Shown here: piece by piece, positions 1-8,465 of the stretch
Position numbering within the stretch: position 1 is the stretch's first letter
How the letters are laid out: every line of letters starts with the position of its first letter
NCBI GenBank assembly: GCA_041743125.1
Contig: JBGTNK010000004.1
Location: 1 to 64,000, forward strand
Direction of reading: 5' to 3'
Length of the DNA: 64,000 bases
DNA from: Terrimonas_B sp041743125
GTDB taxonomy: Bacteria; Bacteroidota; Bacteroidia; Chitinophagales; Chitinophagaceae
Program-made: the position numbers and the translations under genes
The notes under the pieces: model-generated
Databases searched by the model: none
Told to the model about the DNA's origin: nothing
What the model saw: only the letters and a program-made list of their open reading frames with translations

Positions 1-1
1 T

Positions 2-205
2 ACCTTTCTAAAAGGAATAGGCTCGCATCAAATAGCATATGTTTTAGGATGGCGAAACGCCGGTGGCAAACCAGGTGGCACATTTGAAGCTTATGTTCCT
101 TATAAAGATCATGGTGCCAGCGAAAATTTTAAAAAATTTTACAGCGCTGACAGAACATTATTTCAAAAGGATGTTTCTCCATTGCGTTTATATAAGAAAT
201 GGTGA
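2..205 (+). CDS. GH26 beta-mannanase-like protein, C-terminal fragment (5' end outside window)
   Basis: Reading from base 2, an open frame runs in from the left edge to a TGA at 203-205 and gives 67 residues. The pieces YVLGWRNAGG, YVPYKDHGASENFKKFY and LFQKDVSPLRLYKKW match the last strand and C-terminal helix of the two complete GH26 proteins in this window, which have YVLVW..., a Pro-Tyr-x-Gly-His/Gln-Ala segment and end in MYKIK or IYKIR. It is therefore the end of a GH26 endo-mannanase-type enzyme. The catalytic residues lie outside the window. It stops 35 bases before the next GH26 gene, so the two are a tandem pair. The identification rests on a short alignment made by eye. Confidence 0.72.
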   Translation, partial: TFLKGIGSHQIAYVLGWRNAGGKPGGTFEAYVPYKDHGASENFKKFYSADRTLFQKDVSPLRLYKKW

Positions 206-239
206 GCACAACCGGGTTAATTCAGACGATAAAATAAAT

Positions 240-1490
240 ATGATAAAAATTAACATGCCGCGGAATATTCAAAGAGTCCTGTTCTTCATTTCTTGCATTT
301 TTTTTATTTCATGCAAAAAGACCGGAGATAATAGTTCCGCGCCGGGAGGAACAACCAACCCTCCGCCTGTTGTTCAGGATACCGTTCCATCTTTGTCAAC
401 TGTGCGTTCCGGGTTGGTAGATAAAAATGCAACAGAACAAACAGCCGGTTTGTTTTATAATTTAAAAAAGGTATCAAAAACTAAAATTCTTTTTGGCCAT
501 CAGGATGATACCAAAAGAGGGGTTACCAATGCAAGCACCCAGTGGGCAAACGAACAACACCTTCCTGCAGTTTCAAGAGAAAAATCGGATGTAAAGGAAG
601 TCACCGGCGTTTATCCTGCAGTATACGGTCATGATTTTATTCATATTGCCAATTTCGAAACGGGCAATTGGTATGATTATGAAAAACAAATTGCCAGGGA
701 ATTAACCATTGATGCCTATAACAGGGGTGGAGTAAATACTTATGCATGGCATTATTTTAACCCGGTATCTAAAGGCAGTTTTTATTGGAACGATTCTCCT
801 GTAGAAGCTGTCAGTAAAATTTTGCCTGGTGGAAGTCATCATTCTGTTTATAAAAATTCGTTGAGCCAGATTGCTTCATTTGCGAATAGTCTCATAGGTG
901 CAGACGGCAAATTGGTTCCTGTAATTTTCAGGCCCTTTCATGAATTTGATGGTAATTGGTTTTGGTGGGGCGCTTCACATTGCAGTGTTCAACAATATAA
1001 AGACCTCTTCAGATTTACCGTAACTTATTTGCGTGATTCTTTACAGGTGCGCAATTTTCTGTTCGCCTGGTCTCCTGATAAAAACTTTAACACACAAAGT
1101 CAATTTCTTGAACGATACCCGGGAGATGAATTTGTAGACCTCGTCGGCTCTGATAATTATGGGGATCTTAACGGCTCTACAAATGTTACCGTAGCTGCCG
1201 CAAAGTTTAAGATCGTTTCTGACTATGCAATAAGCAAGAATAAAGTGGCCGCTATGACAGAAACAGGACTGCAGAATTTGACTAAAACAGATTGGTACAC
1301 TGAAACCTTATTGAAAGTTTTGCAGAATCAGAAATTGGAATTATCGTATGTATTGGTTTGGGCTAATACAACCAGTGCTTTTTGGACTCCTTATGCCGGG
1401 CATGCTTCATCAACGGATTTTAAGAACTTTAAAAACAATCCATACCTGGTTTTTGCCGACAAACTTCCTGAAATGTATAAGATCAAATAA
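240..1490 (+). CDS. GH26 endo-beta-1,4-mannanase lipoprotein
   Basis: Predicted secreted GH26 enzyme that cleaves internal beta-1,4-mannosidic bonds, probably anchored as a surface or periplasmic lipoprotein. From the ATG at 240 the protein is 416 residues. It starts with a hydrophobic segment ending in a lipobox (FFISC, then KK) and a Pro-rich linker, then the barrel. The family motifs are clear: FRPFHEFDG with the acid/base Glu at about 235, the WFWWG aromatic strip, and TETG with the nucleophile Glu at about 341. The frame stays open upstream to 63, but that part overlaps the preceding GH26 gene and lacks a signal, so 240 (or the next ATG at 255) is the likely start. It is followed by the symporter, GH130 and epimerase genes on the same strand. 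In B. fragilis the equivalent mannanase releases mannobiose for that pathway. Confidence 0.9.
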   Translation: MIKINMPRNIQRVLFFISCIFFISCKKTGDNSSAPGGTTNPPPVVQDTVPSLSTVRSGLVDKNATEQTAGLFYNLKKVSKTKILFGHQDDTKRGVTNASTQWANEQHLPAVSREKSDVKEVTGVYPAVYGHDFIHIANFETGNWYDYEKQIARELTIDAYNRGGVNTYAWHYFNPVSKGSFYWNDSPVEAVSKILPGGSHHSVYKNSLSQIASFANSLIGADGKLVPVIFRPFHEFDGNWFWWGASHCSVQQYKDLFRFTVTYLRDSLQVRNFLFAWSPDKNFNTQSQFLERYPGDEFVDLVGSDNYGDLNGSTNVTVAAAKFKIVSDYAISKNKVAAMTETGLQNLTKTDWYTETLLKVLQNQKLELSYVLVWANTTSAFWTPYAGHASSTDFKNFKNNPYLVFADKLPEMYKIK

Positions 1491-1643
1491 ATGTAATAGA
1501 TAGTACGGCCTCATTTAGTGAACAGGGTTATGTTATAAAGTCCATTTGATAAAGTCGTTTTAGTTTTAGCAGACATAAGAACCAGGATTGCCGGGTGATT
1601 CTTCACCTGGCATCCATTTTTTTAATTCTATTTTTCAAAATGC

Positions 1644-3467
1644 ATGAAACTTGAACTGTTTGATATATTAATTCTGGTGGCTTATCTGGCTACTATGATC
1701 GTTATTGGCTTTTGGGTCCGAAAAAAGGCAAGTGCCAATAAAGAAAGTTACCTGCTGGGAGGAAAGTCACTACCCTGGTATTACCTGGGGCTTTCCAATG
1801 CATCCGGCATGTTTGACATTTCTGGTACCATGTGGATGGTCACCCTGGCATTTGTTTACGGATTAAAGAGTTTGTGGTTGCCCTGGCTCTGGCCCGTGTT
1901 TAACCAGGTTTTCTTGATGATGTACCTGGCCGTCTGGCTTCGTCGCTCCAATGTTACAACAGGAGCTGAATGGATGCAAACTCGTTTTGGTTCGGGCAGG
2001 GGTTCTTCCCTGGCGCAATGGGTAATTGTAGCTTTTGCTATACTAAGCTGCCTGGGATTTTTGGCCTATGGTTTTGTAGGCCTTGGCAAATTTGTGGTCA
2101 TATTTATTCCATGGGAAGGTATTCAACCCTTTATTCCATTTCATGTAGCTCCACAATATGTTCCTCATTTTTATGGAATCATCTTTACTTTAATCTCGGT
2201 CATCTATGCCATCCTGGGTGGTATGAGAAGTATTGTTTTGGCAGATGTGGTACAATATATAATTATGACGATAGCAGCCATTGCTGTTGCCGGAATAGCC
2301 ATGTATAATTTATCCGGTCAGTCACTCAACGTTCCGGATGGCTGGTACAATCCTTTTTTCGGAAAAAATTTGGGACTTGACTGGAGTCATATTATCGCAG
2401 ACGTAAATGAAAAAATTAAGAGTGATCAATATGATCCGTTCAGCTTGTTTTTTTCCCTCATGCTGATAAAAGGAATACTGGCGAGTCTGGCTGGTCCGGC
2501 CCCCAATTATGATATGCAGAAATTATTATCTACCCGCAGCCCTAAGGATGCGGCAAAGATGAGTGGTTTTGTATCGTTAATCTTGTTGCCTACACGCTAC
2601 CTAATGATCATTGGCTTTGCTGTATTAGGCCTGTTATATTTTGATCAATTGGATTTGCGTACTGCGGCAGGTGCCATAGATTTTGAAAGGATTTTACCTT
2701 CTTCTATTAATAATTTTGTACCCGTTGGTTTAATGGGTTTATTATTGGCAGGCCTTCTTGCAGCCTTCATAGGAACATTTGCCGGAACACTTAATGCCGC
2801 CCAGGCCTATATTGTAAATGATATCTATCTCAAATATATTAACAAAGATGCAACTGGTGGCCGGGTTACCAGGGTTAGTTATTTTGTCGGAGTTATTGTT
2901 GTATTTATCAGTATAGTCATGGGTTTTTTTGCTGGGAATGTAAATGATATTCTGCAGTGGATCGTCGGCGCTTTATACGGGGGTTATATCGCTGCTAACG
3001 TGCTCAAATGGCATTGGTGGCGATTTAATGCAGGAGGATTTTTCTGGGGAATGGCAGTAGGTATTTTAGCAGCCCTTGTATTCCCATACATATTTTCAGG
3101 AGTGGCCTTGTATAGCTGGCCCCTATTGTTTTTGATTTCATTTGCAGCTTCCATGGTGGGAACCTATGTAAGTAAACCAACTGAACCCGAAGTTCTGAAA
3201 TCATTTTATATAACGGTAAGGCCCTGGGGATTTTGGAAGCCTGTTCAGGACATGGTAATGGCAGAAGACCCTTCCTTTCAACCCAACCGGAGATTTAAGC
3301 AGGATATGTTCAATGTTGTATTGGGCATCGTAGGTCAATGTTGCCTTACATTATTGCCTATGTATATCGTATTATGGATGAAACTCCCTCTTTTATTAAC
3401 GATAGCCATTTTAGCCATCATTATCATGATCCTAAAAAGAACCTGGTGGGACAGGCTGGAAGATTAA
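1644..3467 (+). CDS. Sodium:solute symporter (SSS family), probable manno-oligosaccharide transporter
   Basis: Integral inner-membrane protein of 607 residues with about 13-14 hydrophobic segments and an SSS-type N-terminus (DILILVAYLATMIVIGFWV). Conserved SSS features include the Gly-rich YLLGGKSLPWYYLGLSN segment near residue 40 and the FIGTFAGTLNAAQAY region in the second half. Family members couple sugar or other solute uptake to sodium. The substrate is inferred from position: it lies between a secreted GH26 mannanase and the cytoplasmic mannosylglucose phosphorylase and epimerase, as in the B. fragilis mannan cluster. It ends 19 bases before the phosphorylase start, indicating co-transcription. 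An upstream ATG at 1640 is out of frame and closes at once. Confidence 0.88.
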   Translation: MKLELFDILILVAYLATMIVIGFWVRKKASANKESYLLGGKSLPWYYLGLSNASGMFDISGTMWMVTLAFVYGLKSLWLPWLWPVFNQVFLMMYLAVWLRRSNVTTGAEWMQTRFGSGRGSSLAQWVIVAFAILSCLGFLAYGFVGLGKFVVIFIPWEGIQPFIPFHVAPQYVPHFYGIIFTLISVIYAILGGMRSIVLADVVQYIIMTIAAIAVAGIAMYNLSGQSLNVPDGWYNPFFGKNLGLDWSHIIADVNEKIKSDQYDPFSLFFSLMLIKGILASLAGPAPNYDMQKLLSTRSPKDAAKMSGFVSLILLPTRYLMIIGFAVLGLLYFDQLDLRTAAGAIDFERILPSSINNFVPVGLMGLLLAGLLAAFIGTFAGTLNAAQAYIVNDIYLKYINKDATGGRVTRVSYFVGVIVVFISIVMGFFAGNVNDILQWIVGALYGGYIAANVLKWHWWRFNAGGFFWGMAVGILAALVFPYIFSGVALYSWPLLFLISFAASMVGTYVSKPTEPEVLKSFYITVRPWGFWKPVQDMVMAEDPSFQPNRRFKQDMFNVVLGIVGQCCLTLLPMYIVLWMKLPLLLTIAILAIIIMILKRTWWDRLED

Positions 3468-3486
3468 TGAATTTAAAAGTTAAGAA

Positions 3487-4710
3487 ATGAAAAAAAATTT
3501 TGAAAAAAGGCTGGCCGGGTTGATGTTAACCCATCAATCCTTGTTGAATGATACCAATGAGAAAACGGACGAATGTAATGGAGTGTACAACAGGTATATT
3601 AACCCTGTATTGACAGCTAAACATACGCCTGTCAGCTGGAGGTATGACCTCGATCCTGAAACAAATCCAAATTTGCAGGAGCGGTTTGGGATCAATGCAG
3701 TTTTAAATGCGGGTGCAATAAAATTCAATGATAAATATATCGTCGTGGCCAGGGTAGAAGGCAATGACAGGAAATCTTTTTTTGGCATTGCAGAGAGTGA
3801 AAATGGGATTGATAAATTCAAATTCTGGGATTACCCGGTGATCATGCCGGAAACAGAAAACCCGGATACGAATGTTTATGATATGCGTTTGATTCAGCAT
3901 GAAGATGGCTGGATATATGGTTTATTTTGTACAGAACGCCGCGATCCGGATGCAAATCCTGGTGATCAGTCATCGGCCATTGCCCAATGCGGTATTGCAC
4001 GTACAAAGGATTTGGAAAAATGGGAAAGACTTGCGGATCTCAAAACTACATCACCTCAACAGCGAAATGTTGTTCTCCATCCTGAGTTTGTAAATGGACA
4101 GTATGGATTTTATACCCGGCCCCAGGATGGGTTTATAGATGCAGGAAGAGGAGGAGGCATAGGTTTTGGTATCAGCAAAACGATCACAAACGCTGTAGTT
4201 GAAAATGAAGTTTTACTGGACAAAAAAGCTTATCATACTGTGTACGAAGCGAAAAATGGAATGGGCCCTGCACCTATCAAAACAAAACATGGATGGTTGC
4301 ATCTCGCTCACGGTGTTCGTAACACAGCCGCCGGACTGCGGTATGTATTATACATGTTCATGACTGATCTGAAAGATATCACCAAAGTAATTTACCGCCC
4401 GGGAGGTTATCTCATGGCGCCGGAAGGTGAAGAAAGAACAGGCGATGTATCCAATGTATTATTCAGTAATGGTTGGATTCTGGATGATGACGGCACCGTA
4501 TTCATCTATTATGCTTCTTCGGATACCCGGTTACATGTGGCCACTTCAACCCTTGATCTGTTATTGGATTATGTAATGAATACGCCGGCTGATGGTTTCA
4601 GATCAGCCGCATCTGTAAAAACAGTGATTGGTATAATTGATAGAAATAAATGCCTGGCGGGAAGAGAAGCTTCTCCAAAAAGAAAAATGCTGTCAAAGAA
4701 AGAACAATAA
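3487..4710 (+). CDS. mgp: GH130 4-O-beta-D-mannosyl-D-glucose phosphorylase
   Basis: Cytoplasmic phosphorylase of 407 residues that converts mannosyl-beta-1,4-glucose plus phosphate to alpha-mannose-1-phosphate and glucose. There is no signal peptide. Typical GH130 subfamily 1 features are visible: a WRYDLDPETNP segment near residue 51, ARVEG near 88, TNVYDMRL with the expected catalytic Asp at about 132, QRNVVLHPEF, TRPQDGFID, HLAHGVRN, GEERTGDVSNVLFSNGW and YYASSDTR. They follow the B. fragilis enzyme closely as far as I recall it. The last 20 or so residues (rich in Lys and Ser) look like an extra tail beyond the usual family end. The gene sits between the symporter and the epimerase, matching the B. 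fragilis gene content. Confidence 0.93.
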   Translation: MKKNFEKRLAGLMLTHQSLLNDTNEKTDECNGVYNRYINPVLTAKHTPVSWRYDLDPETNPNLQERFGINAVLNAGAIKFNDKYIVVARVEGNDRKSFFGIAESENGIDKFKFWDYPVIMPETENPDTNVYDMRLIQHEDGWIYGLFCTERRDPDANPGDQSSAIAQCGIARTKDLEKWERLADLKTTSPQQRNVVLHPEFVNGQYGFYTRPQDGFIDAGRGGGIGFGISKTITNAVVENEVLLDKKAYHTVYEAKNGMGPAPIKTKHGWLHLAHGVRNTAAGLRYVLYMFMTDLKDITKVIYRPGGYLMAPEGEERTGDVSNVLFSNGWILDDDGTVFIYYASSDTRLHVATSTLDLLLDYVMNTPADGFRSAASVKTVIGIIDRNKCLAGREASPKRKMLSKKEQ

Positions 4711-4721
4711 AATAATGAAGT

Positions 4722-5912
4722 GTGATTGCTGACCTGATAAAATTTAAGAGCGAGATATCCCGGGAACTTTGTGATATACTTCACTACTGGACCACCAATG
4801 TTGTAGATGAACAATACGGAGGATTTTATGGAAAAATTGATAACGATAATGTTATTGACATAAATGCTCCCAAAGGCCTGGTATTAAATGCCCGGATATT
4901 ATGGGCCTTTTCAGCCGCATACAACCATACAAGGGATAATAAATATTTGACAATGGCACACAGGGCTTTTGACTATCTGTCGCATAAATTCAGGGATACT
5001 GAATATGGCGGGTATTATTGGTCTGTAGATAAATCAGGAAATATAACCGATGGAAAAAAGCAGGTATATGGGATAGCATTTTGTATTTATGGATTCTCCG
5101 AATATTACAAAGCAACCCAAGATAAATTAGCACTTGACCAGGCTGTTGAAGCGTATGCATGTCTGGAACAAAGAAGCTTTGATGTAAATAAGGGCGGGTA
5201 CCTGGAAGCATTTGGAAAAGACTGGCATCCTATACCTGATCTGCGGTTAAGTGCTAAAGATGCTAATGAAAAAAAGACAATGAATACACACCTGCATGTA
5301 CTGGAAGCATATGCAAACTTGTACCAGGTGTGGAAGGAGGTTAAATTAAAAAAGAGCATTAAGAAATTACTTGAAAATTTCATTGACCATATGGTTGATA
5401 AAAATGGACATCTTCATTTATTTTTTGATGAGGATTGGAATGTAAAAGGAAACATTATTTCCTATGGTCATGACATAGAGGCTGCCTGGTTATTACTTGA
5501 AGCGGCTGAAGTTATAGAAGACCGGGATTTGATTGGGCGGTTGAAGAAATTGTCAGTAAAGGTAGCCGATGCGGCTTCTCGTGGATTAGATGTTGACGGA
5601 GGTTTGTGGTACGAAAGGGAAGATGGACAATTGGTGAAAGAAAAACACTCCTGGCCTCAGGCGGAAGCCATGGTCGGTTTTTTTAATGCCTGGCAATTGA
5701 CTGATGACGAAAAATATTTAGAATATGTGTTAAACAACTGGCGTTTTATCCGGCAACATATTCTTGATAAAAAAAATGGTGAATGGTTCTGGGGTGTGTA
5801 TGCTGATCACAGCGTAATGAAAGACCATGATAAAGCCGGATTTTGGAAATGCCCTTATCATAATTCAAGAGCCTGCCTTGAGCTTATCAGGCGGATTAAC
5901 CAATCAAATTAA
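4722..5912 (+). CDS. Mannobiose/cellobiose 2-epimerase (AGE superfamily)
   Basis: Cytoplasmic epimerase of 396 residues with an (alpha/alpha)6-barrel sequence. It inverts C2 of the reducing-end sugar of beta-1,4-linked disaccharides, here most likely mannobiose to mannosylglucose, the substrate of the preceding GH130 enzyme. Three His expected at the active site are present: MNTHLHVLEAY (His190), SYGHDIEAAWLL (His250) and CPYHNSRACLE (His380). Their spacing fits the known cellobiose 2-epimerase triad. The aromatic WPQAEAM motif (about 311) is also present. Translation probably starts at GTG 4722, because an in-frame stop lies just upstream and no ATG is available. The gap to the GH130 stop is 11 bases, so the pair is almost certainly translated from one mRNA. 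Confidence 0.92.
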   Translation: MIADLIKFKSEISRELCDILHYWTTNVVDEQYGGFYGKIDNDNVIDINAPKGLVLNARILWAFSAAYNHTRDNKYLTMAHRAFDYLSHKFRDTEYGGYYWSVDKSGNITDGKKQVYGIAFCIYGFSEYYKATQDKLALDQAVEAYACLEQRSFDVNKGGYLEAFGKDWHPIPDLRLSAKDANEKKTMNTHLHVLEAYANLYQVWKEVKLKKSIKKLLENFIDHMVDKNGHLHLFFDEDWNVKGNIISYGHDIEAAWLLLEAAEVIEDRDLIGRLKKLSVKVADAASRGLDVDGGLWYEREDGQLVKEKHSWPQAEAMVGFFNAWQLTDDEKYLEYVLNNWRFIRQHILDKKNGEWFWGVYADHSVMKDHDKAGFWKCPYHNSRACLELIRRINQSN

Positions 5913-5918
5913 GCTGAG

Positions 5919-7655
5919 ATGTATCATGCTGTCTATTCAATAATATTTGCAGTACTTTTTTTCAGCAGTTGTAAAAAAAGTAATAATGATTCGGCCGGTT
6001 CACCTGCACCTCCTCCTGTTTCTGCGGATACCGTAATTATTCCGGGTAAAGACCCTGCAACTGCAGGAACTATTGGGTTTTTTTTAGATGACTGGCAGCC
6101 AAAAAACTTTATGCCACCAGCTTATACTGAAACCGGAGTTGCAGCAACCTCATCCACTACCGTATTAATTGATGCTACTTCCGTCATAACTAAAATACCG
6201 CTTTCAGTATGTGGGCAAAACGCCGTTTGGTGGATGGGACCTGTATCCAACGAACCTAAATTTATTACACCTATTACTAATCTTCACCCGCATATCATTC
6301 GCTTCCCGGGAGGCAGCACGAGTGATGTATATTTTTGGAATGCCCAACAGGGTGACAACCCACCCGATGTTCCGGCTTTGATCATGGATGAAAATGGTAT
6401 AAAAAAAGCACCAGGTTTCATTTATGGAAAATCAAATTTAAACTGGCAATCAAACCTGGATGATTACTATAGCATGTTGCAAAAAACAAACAACAAAGGA
6501 ATCATTACTATTAACTATGGGTACGCCAGGTATGGCACCAGTGCGGACCCTGTTGCTGCTGCAGCACATCTTGCGGCAGATTGGGTTCGTTATGATAATG
6601 GCCGCACCCAGTTGTGGGAAATTGGCAACGAAAATTTTGGAAGTTGGGAATGGGGTTATCGAATTGATAATTCATTAAATAAAGACGGACAGCCTGAATA
6701 TATAACAGGTGTACTCTATGCACAACACTTCCGGGTCTTTGTGGACTCTATGCAAAAAGCGGCCGCCGAAATCGGCAAGAAAATTAATATCGGGGCTGTT
6801 ACCTACGACTCACCTGCCATTGAACCCTGGCTAACCAATACTGTAAAAACATGGAATAGCGGAATGATGTCCGGCATTAACAACAAGGCAGACTTTTTTG
6901 TGGTACATAATTATTTTACTCCTTATAACCAAAATTCAACGGCCTCTGTTATATTCTCTTCCGCCTTATCTGTTCCTGAATCTATCATGAATTATGTAAC
7001 GCAAACTATGCAGGCAAACGGGGTGGCCATAAAACCGGTAGTAATGGATGAATGGAATATGTGGGCCAGAGATTCAAAACAACAAGTTTCAAATGCTAGT
7101 GGTGTCTTTGCTGTATTAGTATTGGGTGAATCAATAAAAAATAAATATGGAATGACCGCCCGCTGGGATTTATTGAATGGATGGGAAAACGGAAATGATC
7201 ATGGTATGTTTAGCGCAGGCGATGAACCGGGTATCAGCAAATGGCATCCCCGGCCCAGCTTTTATTATATGTATTATTTTCAAAAAATGCTTGGCGACCG
7301 TTTAGTAAACACAGTCATAACCGGTAGCAATACTATAAAAGCCTATGCATCCACCTATTCATCCGGCGAGGTAAATGTGGCACTCATAAATACTTCAGGA
7401 GCGCCACAAAATGTAGAAGTGAAAATGAAAAATTTTTACAGTGGTAAAAGATTTTATTGGTATAGTTTGGAAGGGGGTACGGATAATGGTGAGTTTTCAA
7501 GAAAAGTCCTGGTAAATGGAAGCGGTCCCACTGCGGATGCTGGCGGGCCTGATAATTATACCTCGCTAAAAGCTTTTTCAAGCCTTACTATAAATGGTTT
7601 AAAAGTGACCGTTCCGGCCAGGGGAGCAGTGACATTGACAATTGATAAAAAATAA
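5919..7655 (+). CDS. Clan GH-A glycoside hydrolase lipoprotein (GH51/GH44-like, family uncertain)
   Basis: Secreted lipoprotein of 578 residues: hydrophobic start with lipobox FFSSC (Cys18), a Pro-rich linker, a TIM barrel, and a C-terminal beta-sandwich from about residue 475. Barrel landmarks are IRFPGGSTSDVYFWN near 127, WEIGNENFGSWEWG with the probable acid/base Glu238, and VVMDEWNMWARD with the probable nucleophile Glu378. These NE and DEW motifs place it in clan GH-A and resemble arabinofuranosidase-like GH51 or endoglucanase-like GH44 enzymes; I cannot fix the family by eye. It starts 7 bases after the epimerase stop, so it belongs to the same operon and presumably acts on a hemicellulose side chain or backbone outside the inner membrane. 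Confidence 0.72.
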   Translation: MYHAVYSIIFAVLFFSSCKKSNNDSAGSPAPPPVSADTVIIPGKDPATAGTIGFFLDDWQPKNFMPPAYTETGVAATSSTTVLIDATSVITKIPLSVCGQNAVWWMGPVSNEPKFITPITNLHPHIIRFPGGSTSDVYFWNAQQGDNPPDVPALIMDENGIKKAPGFIYGKSNLNWQSNLDDYYSMLQKTNNKGIITINYGYARYGTSADPVAAAAHLAADWVRYDNGRTQLWEIGNENFGSWEWGYRIDNSLNKDGQPEYITGVLYAQHFRVFVDSMQKAAAEIGKKINIGAVTYDSPAIEPWLTNTVKTWNSGMMSGINNKADFFVVHNYFTPYNQNSTASVIFSSALSVPESIMNYVTQTMQANGVAIKPVVMDEWNMWARDSKQQVSNASGVFAVLVLGESIKNKYGMTARWDLLNGWENGNDHGMFSAGDEPGISKWHPRPSFYYMYYFQKMLGDRLVNTVITGSNTIKAYASTYSSGEVNVALINTSGAPQNVEVKMKNFYSGKRFYWYSLEGGTDNGEFSRKVLVNGSGPTADAGGPDNYTSLKAFSSLTINGLKVTVPARGAVTLTIDKK

Positions 7656-7739
7656 ATCCGGGTTATATAACGAAGTAAACTAACCGGCAATACAAAAGAA
7701 GCCGCAAATAAATATTAAGTAATATTGAATAAAAAAATT

Positions 7740-8420
7740 ATGAAATTTAAAACTTTTCTTGCCCTTGGAATTTTAGTTTCAATAATAGCCTTTATAGCTA
7801 TGAAGCCAGTACAAAAAACAAAAATTATCTTTTTCGGCGATTCAATAACTCAGGCAGGTGTAAAAAAAGGTGGATATATTGACCGCCTGCAGGACGAGAT
7901 CAATCAAAAATCCTTACAACAAAAATATGAGTTGCTGGGTGCAGGTATTGGAGGTAATAAAGTTTATGATCTTTACCTGAGGATGGACGACGACGTTCTG
8001 GCAAAAGGTCCCCAAACCGTCGTGATTTATGTGGGTATAAATGATGTATGGCATAAAACAACTTCCGGAACAGGAACTGACCTGGATAAATATGAAAAAT
8101 TTTATGTGGCCATCATAAAAAAATTGCAGGCAAGAAAAATAAAAGTGGCCCTTTGCACACCGACTGTTATTGGGGAAATGAAGGATAATGCCAATCCACA
8201 GGACAAAGATTTAAATGCTTATTCGGATGTGATCAGGCGACTGGCGGTAACACATAACTGTACGTTGATTGATCTTCGTAAAGCTTTCTTATCTTATGAG
8301 CAGGCTAATAACATAGAGAATAAAGAAGCAGGACTGTTAACTTCCGACAGGGTTCATCTGACAGATTCAGGAAACCAACTGGTAGCGGATGAAATGATAA
8401 AAGGGCTGGCCATTAAATAA
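7740..8420 (+). CDS. SGNH/GDSL-type esterase, secreted
   Basis: Protein of 226 residues with an N-terminal hydrophobic signal or anchor segment and an SGNH hydrolase domain. All four blocks are visible: GDSIT (nucleophile Ser35), the oxyanion Gly in GAGIGGN, GINDVWH (Asn), and DRVHLTDSG (Asp203, His206). The family removes acyl groups, commonly acetyl, from sugars. In this mannan locus an acetyl-mannan esterase role is reasonable but inferred. I chose the ATG at 7740 over an in-frame TTG at 7725 because it gives a standard signal sequence. The next gene encodes a second, larger esterase of the same superfamily. Confidence 0.82.
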   Translation: MKFKTFLALGILVSIIAFIAMKPVQKTKIIFFGDSITQAGVKKGGYIDRLQDEINQKSLQQKYELLGAGIGGNKVYDLYLRMDDDVLAKGPQTVVIYVGINDVWHKTTSGTGTDLDKYEKFYVAIIKKLQARKIKVALCTPTVIGEMKDNANPQDKDLNAYSDVIRRLAVTHNCTLIDLRKAFLSYEQANNIENKEAGLLTSDRVHLTDSGNQLVADEMIKGLAIK

Positions 8421-8465
8421 TAGAATAGTACTCGCGGCTTTAGCTACTCAGATATTGATATCATT

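Noticed and set aside
63..239. N-terminal extension of the GH26 lipoprotein from ATG 63
   Set aside because: It overlaps the end of the preceding GH26 gene in another frame and contains no signal peptide; the lipobox start at 240 is the expected form.
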